From contig OZ244872.1 in the NCBI GenBank assembly GCA_965221215.1, positions 3,286,001 through 3,350,000 on the forward strand: a stretch of 64,000 bases of DNA, in the 5' to 3' direction. This document shows, one piece after another, positions 53,533-62,500 of this stretch. The notes beneath the pieces are model-generated. The model made no database searches, was not told the DNA's origin, and saw nothing but the letters and a program-made list of their open reading frames with translations. Positions within the stretch are counted from its first letter, which is position 1. Every line of letters begins with the position of its first letter. This DNA is from Aldehydirespirator sp965221215 (GTDB lineage: Bacteria > Actinomycetota > Acidimicrobiia > Acidimicrobiales > Aldehydirespiratoraceae). The position numbers were made by a program, and so were the translations under genes.

Positions 53533-54437
53533 TCTCGGCCGAGGCTGCCTACCGGTGCTGCGAGGAGATCACCTGGTCGCAGGCGCGCAACTTCGCCTAC
53601 GGGATCCGTCTGCTGCCGCCGCCCAAGCGCCGGGCTATGGCTGCGCTCTACGCCATGGCCCGCCGCATCGACGACGTGGGCGACGGCGACTGGTCCCAGG
53701 ACCGCAAGCTCGCCGCCCTCGACGAGCTCCACCAGTCCATCGACGCGCTGGCGGCGGGCAAGATCGCCGATGCCTCGGATCCGGTGCTGGTGGGCTTGGG
53801 CCACGCCGCCGACCGCTACCCCATCCCGGTGGCCGCGCTCCACGAGATCGTGGAGGGCAGCGAACTCGACGTGCGAGGCGCCAGCTACGCCACCATGGAC
53901 GACACCGTGCGCTACTGCCGGCTGGTGGCCGGCTCGGTGGGCCGGCTGTCGCTGGGCGTGTTCGGCGCCAAGCCCGCTCGGGCCGTGGCCGCGGGCCCGA
54001 ACAGCAGCCGAGCCGGCACCGCTGAGGCGGCCCAGTCCCCAGAGGAACTGGCCGACGACCTCGGCGTGGCCCTCCAGCTCACCAACATGCTGCGAGACAT
54101 TGTCGAGGACCACCGCATGGGGCGCATCTACCTGCCCGAGCAGGACCGGGACCGCTTCGGGATCGTTCCCGGCCAGTGGTCGCCGCCCGAGAACGCCGCC
54201 GCGCTGGTGCAGTTCGTGGCCGGTCAGGCGGTGATGTGGTTCGAGCACGGCCTGGTGCTGCTCGATCACCTCGATCATCGCAGCCGGGCCTGCACTGCAG
54301 CCATGGCTGGGATCTACCGGCGGCTGCTGAGCCGCATGCTGGCCCGGCCGGAGACTCCGCTACAGGGGCGGGTCAGCCTTGCCGCCCACCAGAAAGCCCT
54401 GGTGGCGGCCCGCAGCCTGTCCGGGCTGAGGCCGTGA
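53529..54437 (+). CDS. hpnD: Presqualene diphosphate synthase HpnD
   Basis: 302 residues. ARRIDDVGDGD and LTNMLRDIVEDHRMGRIYLP are the two Asp-rich motifs; NFAYGIRLLPPPKRRAM is typical of HpnD. It condenses two farnesyl diphosphates. The C-terminal SGLRP and stop are copied twice in the following 94 bp. Confidence 0.9.
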   Translation: MISAEAAYRCCEEITWSQARNFAYGIRLLPPPKRRAMAALYAMARRIDDVGDGDWSQDRKLAALDELHQSIDALAAGKIADASDPVLVGLGHAADRYPIPVAALHEIVEGSELDVRGASYATMDDTVRYCRLVAGSVGRLSLGVFGAKPARAVAAGPNSSRAGTAEAAQSPEELADDLGVALQLTNMLRDIVEDHRMGRIYLPEQDRDRFGIVPGQWSPPENAAALVQFVAGQAVMWFEHGLVLLDHLDHRSRACTAAMAGIYRRLLSRMLARPETPLQGRVSLAAHQKALVAARSLSGLRP

Positions 54438-54531
54438 GCCCGCGGATGGTGGTCGGCGGCGGACAGCCTGGGTTGAGGCGGTGAGTCCTCAGGCCGCGGC
54501 CGGTGACGGTTTGGCCGGGCCATGGCCGTGA
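54434..54531 (+). repeat. 47-bp stop-start junction repeats between hpnD and hpnE
   Basis: GTGA occurs at 54434, 54481 and 54528, exactly 47 bp apart. Two mini-ORFs result: 54434-54484 (MSPRMVVGGGQPGLRR) and 54481-54531 (MSPQAAAGDGLAGPWP). Their starts resemble the HpnE FAD motif region (GPRVVVVGGGLAGL) and their ends resemble HpnD (SGLRP). Tandem triplication of the junction is the simplest reading. Confidence 0.75.
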
Positions 54532-55886
54532 ACGCCGGACCGCGGGTGGTTGTGGTCGGCGGCGGCTTGGCCGGGCTGTCGGCTGCGGTGGAGGCGGCCG
54601 ACGGCGGTGCGTCGGTCACCCTGCTCGAGCGTCGCCCCCGCCTCGGCGGCGCCACCTGGTCATTCGAACGCAACGGCATCTGGTTCGACAACGGCCAGCA
54701 CGTATTCATGCGCTGCTGTACCGCCTACCGGGCTTTCCTGGAGCGGATCGGCTCGGCCGACGGCGTGTGGATGCAGCGCCGCCTCGACGTTCCCGTGTTG
54801 GCGCCGGGCGGTCCGGTCGGGTCTATCAAGCGAACGCCCGGCCCGGCTCCCCTGCACCTGGCGCCCGCGCTGTTGACCTATCCCCATCTGAGCCTGCGCC
54901 AGAGGCTGGCCGTGCTGCGGGCCGGACTGGCGCTGAGGCGGCTCGATCCCGACGACCCGGATCTCGACCGCATGGCCTTCGGAGACTGGCTGTCGGCGCA
55001 CGGCCAGGACGCCGCCGCGGTCGAGACCTTCTGGAACCTGATCGTGCTGCCGACGGTCAACGTGGGAGCGGCCGAAGCCTCCCTCAAGCTCGCTGCCCGG
55101 GTCTTCGTGACCGGGCTGCTAACCGAGGCCGCCGCGGCCGACATCGGCTGGGCCCGGATGCCGCTGTCGGCTCTGCACGGCGACGCCGCCCGCCGGGCGT
55201 TGGAGGCCGCCGGAGGCGAAGTCCGCCCGCGCCTCGCGGCCACCGCGGTGCGAGCGGGCGCCGCCGGCCTGGAGGTACACGCCGACGGGCAGGTCATCGC
55301 GACCGACTCGGTGGTGGTGGCCGTGCCCCACGACGCGGCAGCCGCACTGCTGCCCACCGGCACGGTGGCGGCGCAGGACCGGCTCGTCGAACTGGGCACC
55401 TCCCCGATCGTCAACGTCCACCTGGTGTACGACCGCCCGGTCACCGATCGGGCCCTCTTCGCCACCGTTGGCAGCGACGCCCAGTTCGTGTTCGACCGCA
55501 CCGCCGGGGCCGGCCTCGACGACGGCCGCCAATGCCTGGCCGTGTCTCTGTCGGCCGCCGAGTCGTACATCGGCACGGCCTCGGCCGATCTTGTGGCCCA
55601 CTTCACCGCCGAGTTGGCCCGCCTGTTGCCCGCGGCCGCCACCGCGGTCGTTACCGAGTCGATCGTCACCCGCGAGCATTCGGCCACCTTCAATGGCGTG
55701 CCCGGCACCGACTCGCTGCGGGCCGGCCCCGAGTGCGGCCTGGCCGGTGTGTACCTGGCCGGCGCCTGGACCGACACCGGATGGCCGGCCACGATGGAGG
55801 GAGCGGTCCGCAGCGGAACCGAGGCCGGCCGGCTCGCGGCCCGCTTCGCATCCCGATCTGCCACCACCCGAGCGGATCGCGAGTGA
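54522..55886 (+). CDS. hpnE: Hydroxysqualene dehydroxylase HpnE
   Basis: 454 residues, amine-oxidase-type flavoprotein: VVVVGGGLAGLSAAVEAADGG (FAD) and LERRPRLGGATWSF, then AGAWTDTGWPATMEGAVRSG at the C-terminus. It reduces hydroxysqualene to squalene, finishing the HpnCDE route; no squalene-hopene cyclase is in the window. ATG 54522 or GTG 54528, the latter forming GTGA with the mini-ORF. Confidence 0.9.
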   Translation: MAVNAGPRVVVVGGGLAGLSAAVEAADGGASVTLLERRPRLGGATWSFERNGIWFDNGQHVFMRCCTAYRAFLERIGSADGVWMQRRLDVPVLAPGGPVGSIKRTPGPAPLHLAPALLTYPHLSLRQRLAVLRAGLALRRLDPDDPDLDRMAFGDWLSAHGQDAAAVETFWNLIVLPTVNVGAAEASLKLAARVFVTGLLTEAAAADIGWARMPLSALHGDAARRALEAAGGEVRPRLAATAVRAGAAGLEVHADGQVIATDSVVVAVPHDAAAALLPTGTVAAQDRLVELGTSPIVNVHLVYDRPVTDRALFATVGSDAQFVFDRTAGAGLDDGRQCLAVSLSAAESYIGTASADLVAHFTAELARLLPAAATAVVTESIVTREHSATFNGVPGTDSLRAGPECGLAGVYLAGAWTDTGWPATMEGAVRSGTEAGRLAARFASRSATTRADRE

Positions 55887-55978
55887 GAGCGCGAGAGGGG
55901 CCGTGGCACCTCGCGCCGGATCAGGCTGTCGCCGGTGCGAGATATGACCGAAGTCACCGGCTAAGGTTCGCGCCATGA
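55883..55978 (+). other. Coupled mini-ORF bridging hpnE and the LytR_C gene
   Basis: 31 codons (MRAREGPWHLAPDQAVAGAR ...), GTGA on the hpnE stop and ATGA on the next start. No clear internal duplication. TAAGGT at 55962-55967, 13 bases before the next start, may instead be a promoter. Confidence 0.3.
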
Positions 55979-56589
55979 CTCCCCAGCACGGTCAATCTTC
56001 GGGAGGCGGCTCGGCAGGGCGGGCCATCGTGCTAGTGGTCGTGGCGGTTGCGCTGGGCGTGTTCTTGCTGTCGCGCGGCTTCGACGACCCCGACGACACC
56101 ACCGATGCCTCCCCCAGCGGAACGGCTGAAGCGACGACCAGCGGCGACTCCGACGACGACGTCCAGGCCAACGGCACGACGTCCACCACAACCAGCTCTA
56201 CCACTTCCACGACAGCGCCGCCGGTGGTCACCCATCCCCCCGGCGAGGTCAAGGTGGCCGTGATGAACGGCACCGGCGCCCGCGGCCGGGCCGGCCGCAC
56301 CGCCGACAGGCTCAACGCCGCAGGGTTCGTGACCGCAGCCAAGAACACTCAGCAGGACAGGGTCGAGGCCTCGGTCATCTACTACCGGTCCGAGTATGGC
56401 GACGATGCCAAGGCAGTGGCGTCTGTGCTGGGCGCGCCCCCCGACATCATCACGCCCGCTCCGGCCACGATCATGACCCTGATCAGGAACCCGGAGTCGC
56501 CGGAGGGCTTGGAGGACTTCAACATCTTTGCGGTGGTCGGCACCGACAACGTGATCCTCGACCCCGATCCACCCGCCGACTCCGAATAG
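55975..56589 (+). CDS. Membrane protein with LytR_C domain
   Basis: 204 residues. One N-terminal helix (AIVLVVVAVALGVFLLS), an acidic and Ser/Thr-rich linker (about 40-85) and a LytR C-terminal domain (VKVAVMNGTGARGRAGRTADRLNAAGF; VIYYRSEYGDDAKAVASVLG). Such domains sit in the wall of Gram-positive bacteria; the exact role is unknown. Confidence 0.85.
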   Translation: MTPQHGQSSGGGSAGRAIVLVVVAVALGVFLLSRGFDDPDDTTDASPSGTAEATTSGDSDDDVQANGTTSTTTSSTTSTTAPPVVTHPPGEVKVAVMNGTGARGRAGRTADRLNAAGFVTAAKNTQQDRVEASVIYYRSEYGDDAKAVASVLGAPPDIITPAPATIMTLIRNPESPEGLEDFNIFAVVGTDNVILDPDPPADSE

Positions 56590-56628
56590 CCCCCGGCTGA
56601 CCGCACACCCGGCCTCGGTGCCGCGAGA

Positions 56629-57609
56629 ATGTCGGATGTGCGCGTGCTGGCAGCGCCCGACAAGTTCCGGGGCACGGCCTCGGCCCAGGAGATAGCCGAG
56701 GCCATAGCCGCCGTCTCGGCCTCCTGTGATCGGGCACCCATGGCCGACGGCGGCGAGGGAACCCTCGACGCGCTGGGCGGCCCCAACCGGTCGTCGGTGG
56801 TGACCGGGCCGCTGGGCGAGCCGGTTGCCGCATCCTGGCGCCTCAGCCGCGGCGTGGCCGTCATCGAGATGGCCCTCGCCTCGGGCCTGTCCGCAGCCGG
56901 GGGTGCGGCGGGCAACGACCCCGTCAACGCCACCACCGCGGGCACCGGCGAGCTGATCGGCGAGGCGGTCGCCGCGGGGGCGAGGCGGGTGCTGGTGGCG
57001 GTGGGCGGATCGGCCACCACTGACGGCGGTCTCGGCGCGGTGGAGGCGATGCCGTCTCCGGCCCGGATGACGGGGGTGGAGGTGATCGTGGCCTGCGACG
57101 TGCGCACCGCCTTCGTGGACGCGGCCCGCGTCTACGGTCCCCAGAAGGGGGCCTCACCCGCCCAGGTCGAGCTGCTGAGCAGGCGCCTGCAGAGGCTGGC
57201 CCAGATCTACGAGCGCGACTTCGGGGTGGACGTGGCGCCGCTGGTCGGCGGCGGAGCGGCCGGGGGCCTCGCCGGCGGTCTCGCGGCCCGGGGCGCCAGC
57301 CTGGTCAACGGCTTCGAGGTGGTCGCCGAAGAGATCGGGCTGGTCGAGCGGATCCTGGATGCCACCGTCGTCGTCACCGGCGAGGGCCGCTACGACGCAA
57401 CGTCGCTGCAGGGAAAGGTGGTCGGGGGTGTGGCCGAGATCGCGGCCCGGTCCGGAACCCGGGCGCTGGCCGTGGTCGGCAGTGCGGACGACGGCGCCGG
57501 AGTGCCCGACGGCTTGGAGCTTCTCGACCTGACTGCCCGGTTCGGACCCCAGCGAGCCCACGCCGACCCCTGCGGATGTGTGAGAGAGGCCCTCGCCGAC
57601 GCCCTCTAG
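56629..57609 (+). CDS. Glycerate kinase
   Basis: 326 residues, GlxK/GckA-type: LAAPDKFRGTASAQEIAEAI, ADGGEGTLDAL, IEMALASGLSAAGG, AVGGSATTDGGLG, VYGPQKGAS and VTGEGRYDATSLQGK. It is about 40-50 residues shorter than usual, mainly missing the loop after GGLGAVEAM. It phosphorylates D-glycerate. Confidence 0.88.
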   Translation: MSDVRVLAAPDKFRGTASAQEIAEAIAAVSASCDRAPMADGGEGTLDALGGPNRSSVVTGPLGEPVAASWRLSRGVAVIEMALASGLSAAGGAAGNDPVNATTAGTGELIGEAVAAGARRVLVAVGGSATTDGGLGAVEAMPSPARMTGVEVIVACDVRTAFVDAARVYGPQKGASPAQVELLSRRLQRLAQIYERDFGVDVAPLVGGGAAGGLAGGLAARGASLVNGFEVVAEEIGLVERILDATVVVTGEGRYDATSLQGKVVGGVAEIAARSGTRALAVVGSADDGAGVPDGLELLDLTARFGPQRAHADPCGCVREALADAL

Positions 57610-57636
57610 AGCGTGCGGGGGCAGGTGCGGGAGTAG

Positions 57637-57858
57637 CTAGCGGCGGTGCTTGCCGGTCAAGACCAGGGCGGCCAAGCCGACCAGCACCACCAGGATGGCC
57701 AGCAGGGTGACCAGCCAGGCGAAGATGGTCACCACCCACTTCACCACGGTGACCGCCCCCACTACGGCCAGCGCCCCCACAATCATCTGGGCCGGCCAGG
57801 GCATGCCGCCCAGCCTCTCCACCGCGCCGCCCGACTCTCTCTCCATGGGTGCTGTCAC
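57637..57858 (-). CDS. Small membrane protein, two helices
   Basis: 73 residues with two hydrophobic segments (QMIVGALAVVGAVTVVKWVV; WLVTLLAILVVLVGLAALVL) and a basic end (TGKHRR). Function unknown. It lies convergent to glycerate kinase and divergent from the sulfur-carrier gene. Confidence 0.65.
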   Translation of the reverse strand: MTAPMERESGGAVERLGGMPWPAQMIVGALAVVGAVTVVKWVVTIFAWLVTLLAILVVLVGLAALVLTGKHRR

Positions 57859-57933
57859 GGGCCGATCCTAACTCCGGTCCCGTTACCATGACCCGGCCCT
57901 TGTCGCCGGATCAGCGATACAGCGAGGAACGCT

Positions 57934-58215
57934 ATGGCCGTCACCGTCAGAGTGCCCACCACCCTGAGAGCCCTCACCGCCGGCGCGTCGGAGGTGGCGG
58001 TCGACGGCGCCACCCTCGCCGAGGTGCTCGACTCGCTGGAGTCGACGCATCCGGGCTTCCGCGACCGGATCCTCGACGAGTCGGGCGAGCTTCGGCGTTT
58101 CGTCAACGTGTTCGTCAGCGATGACGACGTCCGCTTCCTCGACGGGCTCGGCACCCTGGTCGACGACGGCGCCACCGTGAGCATCGTGCCCGCGGTCGCC
58201 GGCGGTCGCGGCTGA
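57934..58215 (+). CDS. CysO/MoaD-like sulfur carrier with residues after the diglycine
   Basis: 93 residues, ubiquitin-like fold: VRVPTTLRALTAG, LRRFVNVFVSDDDVRFLDGLGT, VSIVPAVAGG, a close match in layout to actinobacterial CysO. The chain ends GGRG, two residues past the diglycine that carries sulfur, so a protease would have to trim it (inference). AGCGAGGAA precedes the start. Confidence 0.82.
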   Translation: MAVTVRVPTTLRALTAGASEVAVDGATLAEVLDSLESTHPGFRDRILDESGELRRFVNVFVSDDDVRFLDGLGTLVDDGATVSIVPAVAGGRG

Positions 58216-58301
58216 ATCACTGCGGGCTGCGCAGCGAGCCTGCGCGGCGGGCCATATTCGCCGGTTGGGCGGGTTGTCATCGCGGACCGGCTCCGGTTGA
58301 C

Positions 58302-58328
58302 TTGGCACTCGTGGCACGAGAGTGCCAA
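58302..58328 (+). promoter_or_regulatory. CIRCE operator (HrcA site)
   Basis: TTGGCACTC, nine bases, GAGTGCCAA: a perfect 9-9-9 inverted repeat differing from the CIRCE consensus by one symmetric change. HrcA would repress groEL here until heat stress. Confidence 0.93.
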
Positions 58329-58381
58329 CCCAGGCAATCAAGACATAGCCGGCCCATCGCAGGGCCGTACCGGAGGTTCAA

Positions 58382-60004
58382 ATGGCCAAGACCATCCAGT
58401 TCGACGAGAAGGCTCGCCGTGCGCTCGAACGGGGCATGAACCAGCTCGCAGACGCCGTGCGGGTAACGCTGGGGCCCAAGGGCCGCAACGTCGTGCTCGA
58501 CAAGAAGTGGGGCGCCCCCACCATCACCAATGACGGCGTGTCGATCGCCAAGGAGATCGAGCTGGAGGACCCCTACGAGAAGATCGGCGCCGAGTTGGTC
58601 AAGGAGGTCGCCAAGAAGACCGACGACGTAGCGGGCGACGGCACCACCACCGCCACCGTGCTGGCGTGGTCGATGGTGCGCGAGGGCCTGCGCAACGTGG
58701 CCGCCGGCGCCAACCCGATGTCGCTCAAGCGTGGCATCGAGGCCGCCGTCGACGCCGCGGTGGAGTCCATCCACAGCAGCAGCCACGACGTGTCCTCCGA
58801 CAAGGAGCAGATCGCCAACGTAGCCGCCATCTCCGCCGCCGACAGCGAGATCGGCTCCACCATCTCCGACGCCATCGACAAGGTCGGCAAGGACGGCGTG
58901 ATTACCGTCGAGGAGGGCCAGACCTTCGGCTTGGAGATGGAGACCGTCGAGGGCATGCGCTTCGACAAGGGCTACATCTCCCCGTACTTCGTCACCGATC
59001 CCGAGCGGATGGAGTCGGTGCTCGACAGCCCGTACCTGCTGCTGGTCGGCTCGAAGATCTCGAACGTGCGCGACCTGGTGCCGGTGCTCGAGAAGGTCAT
59101 GCAGGGCGGCAAGCCGCTGCTGATCATCGCCGAGGATGTGGAGGGCGAGGCCCTGGCCACCCTGGTGGTCAACAAGATCCGGGGCACGTTCACTTCGGTC
59201 GCGGTCAAGGCGCCCGGCTTCGGCGACCGCCGCAAGGCGATGCTGCAGGACATGGCCATCCTCACCGGCGGCCAGGTCATCAGCGAAGAAGTCGGCCTCA
59301 AGCTCGACAGCGTGGGCGTCGACATGCTGGGCTCGGCCCGTAAGGTGATCGTCACCAAGGACGAGACCACCATCGTCGAGGGCGCCGGCGATGCATCCGA
59401 CGTGGCCGGCCGCATCAACCAGATCAAGGGCGAGATCGACAACACCGACTCCGACTACGACCGTGAGAAGCTCCAGGAGCGCCTGGCCAAGCTGTCCGGC
59501 GGAGTGGCTGTGCTCAAAGTGGGAGCGGCCACCGAGGTGGAACTCAAGGAGAAGAAGCACCGCATCGAGGACGCGGTCAGCACCACCAAGGCCGCCATCG
59601 AGGAGGGCGTCGTGGCCGGAGGCGGCGTGACGCTGCTGCGGGCCGTCGACGCGGTCGAGGGCGCCATTGACGGGCTCAGCGATCCCGACGAGCAGACCGG
59701 GGCCCGGATCGTGGCCAAGGCGCTGGTGGCGCCGTTGAGCCAGATCGCGGTCAACGCCGGCCTCGAGGGCGGCGTGGTGGTCGAGCGGGTCCGCGGTTTG
59801 AGCGGCTCCGACGGCCTCAACGCGGCCACCGGCGACTACGAGGATCTGATCGCGGCCGGGATCATCGACGCGGCCAAGGTCACCCGCTCGGCCCTGCAGA
59901 ACGCCGGCTCGATCGCCGGGCTGTTCCTCACCACCGAGGCCGTGATCGCCGAGTCCCCCGAGGATGCGCCCGCGGGCGGCGGAATGCCCGACATGGACTT
60001 CTAG
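58382..60004 (+). CDS. groEL: Chaperonin GroEL
   Basis: 540 residues, complete. LGPKGRNVVLDKKWGAPTITNDG, DDVAGDGTTTATVLAWSMV (ATPase) and AGIIDAAKVTRSALQNAGSIA are diagnostic. The C-terminus ends GGGMPDMDF instead of a GGM tail. No groES is adjacent, so this is a stand-alone groEL as in actinobacterial groEL2. CIRCE upstream, terminator downstream. Confidence 0.97.
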   Translation: MAKTIQFDEKARRALERGMNQLADAVRVTLGPKGRNVVLDKKWGAPTITNDGVSIAKEIELEDPYEKIGAELVKEVAKKTDDVAGDGTTTATVLAWSMVREGLRNVAAGANPMSLKRGIEAAVDAAVESIHSSSHDVSSDKEQIANVAAISAADSEIGSTISDAIDKVGKDGVITVEEGQTFGLEMETVEGMRFDKGYISPYFVTDPERMESVLDSPYLLLVGSKISNVRDLVPVLEKVMQGGKPLLIIAEDVEGEALATLVVNKIRGTFTSVAVKAPGFGDRRKAMLQDMAILTGGQVISEEVGLKLDSVGVDMLGSARKVIVTKDETTIVEGAGDASDVAGRINQIKGEIDNTDSDYDREKLQERLAKLSGGVAVLKVGAATEVELKEKKHRIEDAVSTTKAAIEEGVVAGGGVTLLRAVDAVEGAIDGLSDPDEQTGARIVAKALVAPLSQIAVNAGLEGGVVVERVRGLSGSDGLNAATGDYEDLIAAGIIDAAKVTRSALQNAGSIAGLFLTTEAVIAESPEDAPAGGGMPDMDF

Positions 60005-60022
60005 TTCCAGTCCCCCCAAAGA

Positions 60023-60059
60023 CAACAGCCCGGCCCGCCCCCTCGGCGCCGGGCTGTTG
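60023..60059 (+). terminator. Terminator hairpin of groEL
   Basis: CAACAGCCCGGC and GCCGGGCTGTTG, a perfect 12-bp stem with a 13-base loop, 18 bases after the stop; no T tract. Confidence 0.8.
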
Positions 60060-60069
60060 CGCGCCCGGC

Positions 60070-60075
60070 TAGCTT
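60070..60075 (+). promoter_or_regulatory. Putative -10 element of nitrobindin-like gene
   Basis: TAGCTT lies 12 to 7 bases before ATG 60082. Confidence 0.4.
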
Positions 60076-60081
60076 GCAGGC

Positions 60082-60579
60082 ATGGCTGAGCTGCATCCGT
60101 TGTGCGGGCCGCTCGCGCCCCTGCTCGGGACGTGGCGGGGCACGGGTAGGGGCAGTTACCCGACCATCGACGACTTCGACTACACCGAGGAGCTGGTCTT
60201 CGGCCATGTGGGCAAGCCGTTCCTGTCCATGGTCCAGCGCAGCCGCGACCTCTTGACGGGCGAGCCGCTGCACGGCGAGGCCGGGTTCCTGCGGGCTCTG
60301 CCCGACGGCGCCGTCGAGCTCACGGTGGCGCAGCCGTCAGGAGTCGTCGAAGTCGACTCGGGCTCTGTGACCGGGACCTCCGACGGCCTAGTCGTCGAAC
60401 TGGAGTCCGCCGAGGTCGGCCTCACGTCCACGGCCAAGTCGGTGACCGCCGTGCGGCGGCGGCTGGAGGTAGTCGGCTCGACCCTGACCTCGGAGCTGTG
60501 GATGGCCGCGGTGGGTGAGACCGACCTGATCCACCACGTGCGGGCAGAACTACGGCAGTGGGACCGGACCAGTGGTTGA
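60082..60579 (+). CDS. Nitrobindin-like heme-binding protein
   Basis: 165 residues, FABP-like beta barrel (DUF1794/THAP4 type): LAPLLGTWRGTGRGSYPTI is the signature, with LHGEAGFLRALPDG and the final LIHHVRAELRQ (heme-ligand His region). Actinobacterial members bind ferric heme and may detoxify peroxynitrite. It stands between the groEL terminator and fdhD. Confidence 0.85.
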   Translation: MAELHPLCGPLAPLLGTWRGTGRGSYPTIDDFDYTEELVFGHVGKPFLSMVQRSRDLLTGEPLHGEAGFLRALPDGAVELTVAQPSGVVEVDSGSVTGTSDGLVVELESAEVGLTSTAKSVTAVRRRLEVVGSTLTSELWMAAVGETDLIHHVRAELRQWDRTSG

Positions 60580-60859
60580 GGTGCCCACGACCGATGGATG
60601 ACCAGATCGAGCACGCTGTAGCCATCGGCCGGGAGAACCAGAACCTCATCTCGTCAGGCAAAGCGTGACCATCAGCCTTGATTGCGTGTCAGCCCTCAAC
60701 ATGGTCGAGTCGCCCGTCTCCTATGGGTGCGGTTTCTCGCGAACTCTAGTCACAGACCATCCTGAGGGTTCTCTGGCAGATTCCGTTGCTGTACTTCGTG
60801 GACCACTGCCTACTGCCGCCCTTCGACCCGGTTGCGCCTGGGTACCGTAGCCTCTAGCC
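60580..60859. other. 280-bp gap without a supported gene
   Basis: A 24-codon frame (ATG 60593, MDDQIEHAVAIGRENQNLIS) is present but lacks a ribosome binding site and could be a relic. Otherwise only the fdhD promoter is seen. Confidence 0.5.
60848..60853 (+). promoter_or_regulatory. Putative -10 element of fdhD
   Basis: TAGCCT lies 12 to 7 bases before ATG 60860; a leaderless transcript is predicted. Confidence 0.45.
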
Positions 60860-61657
60860 ATGGCCACCAAGTCGAGGAGCCAGCAACGGCTGGTGCGGCC
60901 CTGGACGGGCGACGAGGCCGCGGACAACCGCAGGGCCGACCGGCTCGCCTCCGAGGAGCCTATGGCCATCGAACTGGACGACGTGCGGGTGGCCACCACC
61001 ATGCGCACCCCGGGCAACGATTTCGAGCTTGCCGTGGGCTTCTGCTTTGCCGAAGGGCTGCTCGACGGCCACGGGGTGACCCAGGTCAAGTACTGCGCCA
61101 AGGGCTCGGCCGCGGCCACTGACTTCAACGTGGTGTCGGTCTCCACCGGGGGCAAGGCCCCGCTGCCCCGGCCCCGGCTAACCACCACCACCTCGTCTTG
61201 CGGCTTCTGCGGCACGAGCGAGATCGACGAGCTCGTCTCCAAGCTTGATGCAGTGACCGGCGAGCCGATGCGGTGGGAGGCGCTGGCTTCCGCTCCCGAC
61301 CAGTTGCGACCCGGACAGGAGTTGTTCGATGCCACTGGCGCGGTTCATGCGGCCGGCGTGGTGGCTGCCAATGGTTCGGTCTCGCTGGTCCGCGAGGACG
61401 TGGGCCGCCACAACGCGGTCGACAAGCTCATCGGCCGGCTGTTCCTCGACGGTCGCCTGCCTGCCACCGGGCAGGGACTGGTGGTCAGCGGCCGGGCCAG
61501 CTTCGAGCTTGTCCACAAAGCTTGGGCCGGAGGGTTTCGGGCTCTGGTGGCCGTGAGCGCCCCCACCGCGCTGGCCGCGGCCACCGCAGAGGCCGCCGGG
61601 ATGCAGCTGGCTGGCTTCGCCCGCAACGGCGCCATGACCGTCTACGTTGGCACCTGA
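60860..61657 (+). CDS. fdhD: Formate dehydrogenase accessory sulfurtransferase FdhD
   Basis: 265 residues. TTTSSCGFCGTSEID holds the CxxC active loop; LASEEPMAIELDDV, MRTPGNDFELAVGFCFAEGLL and VREDVGRHNAVDKLIGRLF are the family blocks. It transfers sulfur to the molybdenum cofactor of formate dehydrogenase; no such enzyme is in the window. Confidence 0.95.
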   Translation: MATKSRSQQRLVRPWTGDEAADNRRADRLASEEPMAIELDDVRVATTMRTPGNDFELAVGFCFAEGLLDGHGVTQVKYCAKGSAAATDFNVVSVSTGGKAPLPRPRLTTTTSSCGFCGTSEIDELVSKLDAVTGEPMRWEALASAPDQLRPGQELFDATGAVHAAGVVAANGSVSLVREDVGRHNAVDKLIGRLFLDGRLPATGQGLVVSGRASFELVHKAWAGGFRALVAVSAPTALAAATAEAAGMQLAGFARNGAMTVYVGT

Positions 61658-61684
61658 TCCCGAGTCTGACCCGAGAGGAGGATC

Positions 61685-62500
61685 GTGACCGACCAACCCG
61701 ACCAACATCCAAGTCCGCAGGCTCTGGTTCTTGACGCGTTTCGGATTGCGGCAAGACAGGGCAGACCCGAGTGGCATCGCATGGCAGGAGCTGTTCTGAA
61801 GAACCGTCTCTTGGATCTCACCGAGCGGTCGTTCGATGAGGCCGCCTATGGCGCAGATCGGTTCGTCGACCTCGTCGAACAGCTTGACGATCTGCTTACT
61901 GTGGACCACTCGGCCAAGCCCTTTGTTATAGAGTTGCAGGAGCCGTACCGCTCTGAGATCGAGCAGTCGGATGCCGTTAGCGCCTCGTCGAGTGGGAAGA
62001 CGATCCGGTCGGATCTCTGGCACGCGGTCGTCGATTACAGCCATGACCAGAGATGGGTTCTGGATCGGGTAACCGGCAAGGCGATCCGTGTGCGAGAAGG
62101 GGACGACTCGGGCGGCGGAGTTGATCTTCCCACCTTGGACCGGGCGACCCTGCAGACTTGGCGAATCGATTTCATCGAAGAATGTTCGGCTACGGTGAGT
62201 GACGCAGAGGCGCTTCAACTCAAGGCCTGGGTCGGCGAGGGCCTCGGGACTGCGGCTCTGCCGAAGAGGCTCCGTGGTCCCTGGACTATTCGGATGCGCG
62301 ACCGGGTCCATGAGAGGTTGCTCGAGTTCTTCCATTCTCAGGAGCTAGATCCGCCCAAGGACTTGCTTGTCCTGCCACGACAGCGCAAGCCTGCCAATGA
62401 GCTTCGGTCCTTCATAGTGCGATGCATATCGCTGATGAACGACCGCGAGTTGAAGGAACTCCAAATTCCGGCGGAAGTTGCCATGCGGGCGCATGGATGA
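61685..62500 (+). CDS. Protein with N-terminal LOTUS/OST-HTH-like domain
   Basis: 271 residues. The first 75 (LVLDAFRIAARQGRPEWHRM, KNRLLDLTERSFDEAAYGADRF, VDLVEQLDDLLTVD) have the LOTUS/OST-HTH pattern, an RNA-binding winged helix. The rest is helical with no motif I know (W-R-I-D-F-I-E-E stretch; PKRLRGPWTIRMRDRVHERL). GAGAGGAGG precedes GTG 61685. It overlaps the next gene by ATGA, forming a two-gene unit whose composition is less GC-rich than the core genes. Confidence 0.55.
   Translation: MTDQPDQHPSPQALVLDAFRIAARQGRPEWHRMAGAVLKNRLLDLTERSFDEAAYGADRFVDLVEQLDDLLTVDHSAKPFVIELQEPYRSEIEQSDAVSASSSGKTIRSDLWHAVVDYSHDQRWVLDRVTGKAIRVREGDDSGGGVDLPTLDRATLQTWRIDFIEECSATVSDAEALQLKAWVGEGLGTAALPKRLRGPWTIRMRDRVHERLLEFFHSQELDPPKDLLVLPRQRKPANELRSFIVRCISLMNDRELKELQIPAEVAMRAHG

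Noticed and set aside
60593..60667. Short ORF MDDQIEHAVAIGRENQNLIS and onward as a possible antitoxin start
   Set aside because: Only 24 codons, no ribosome binding site, no partner gene; probably chance or a relic.
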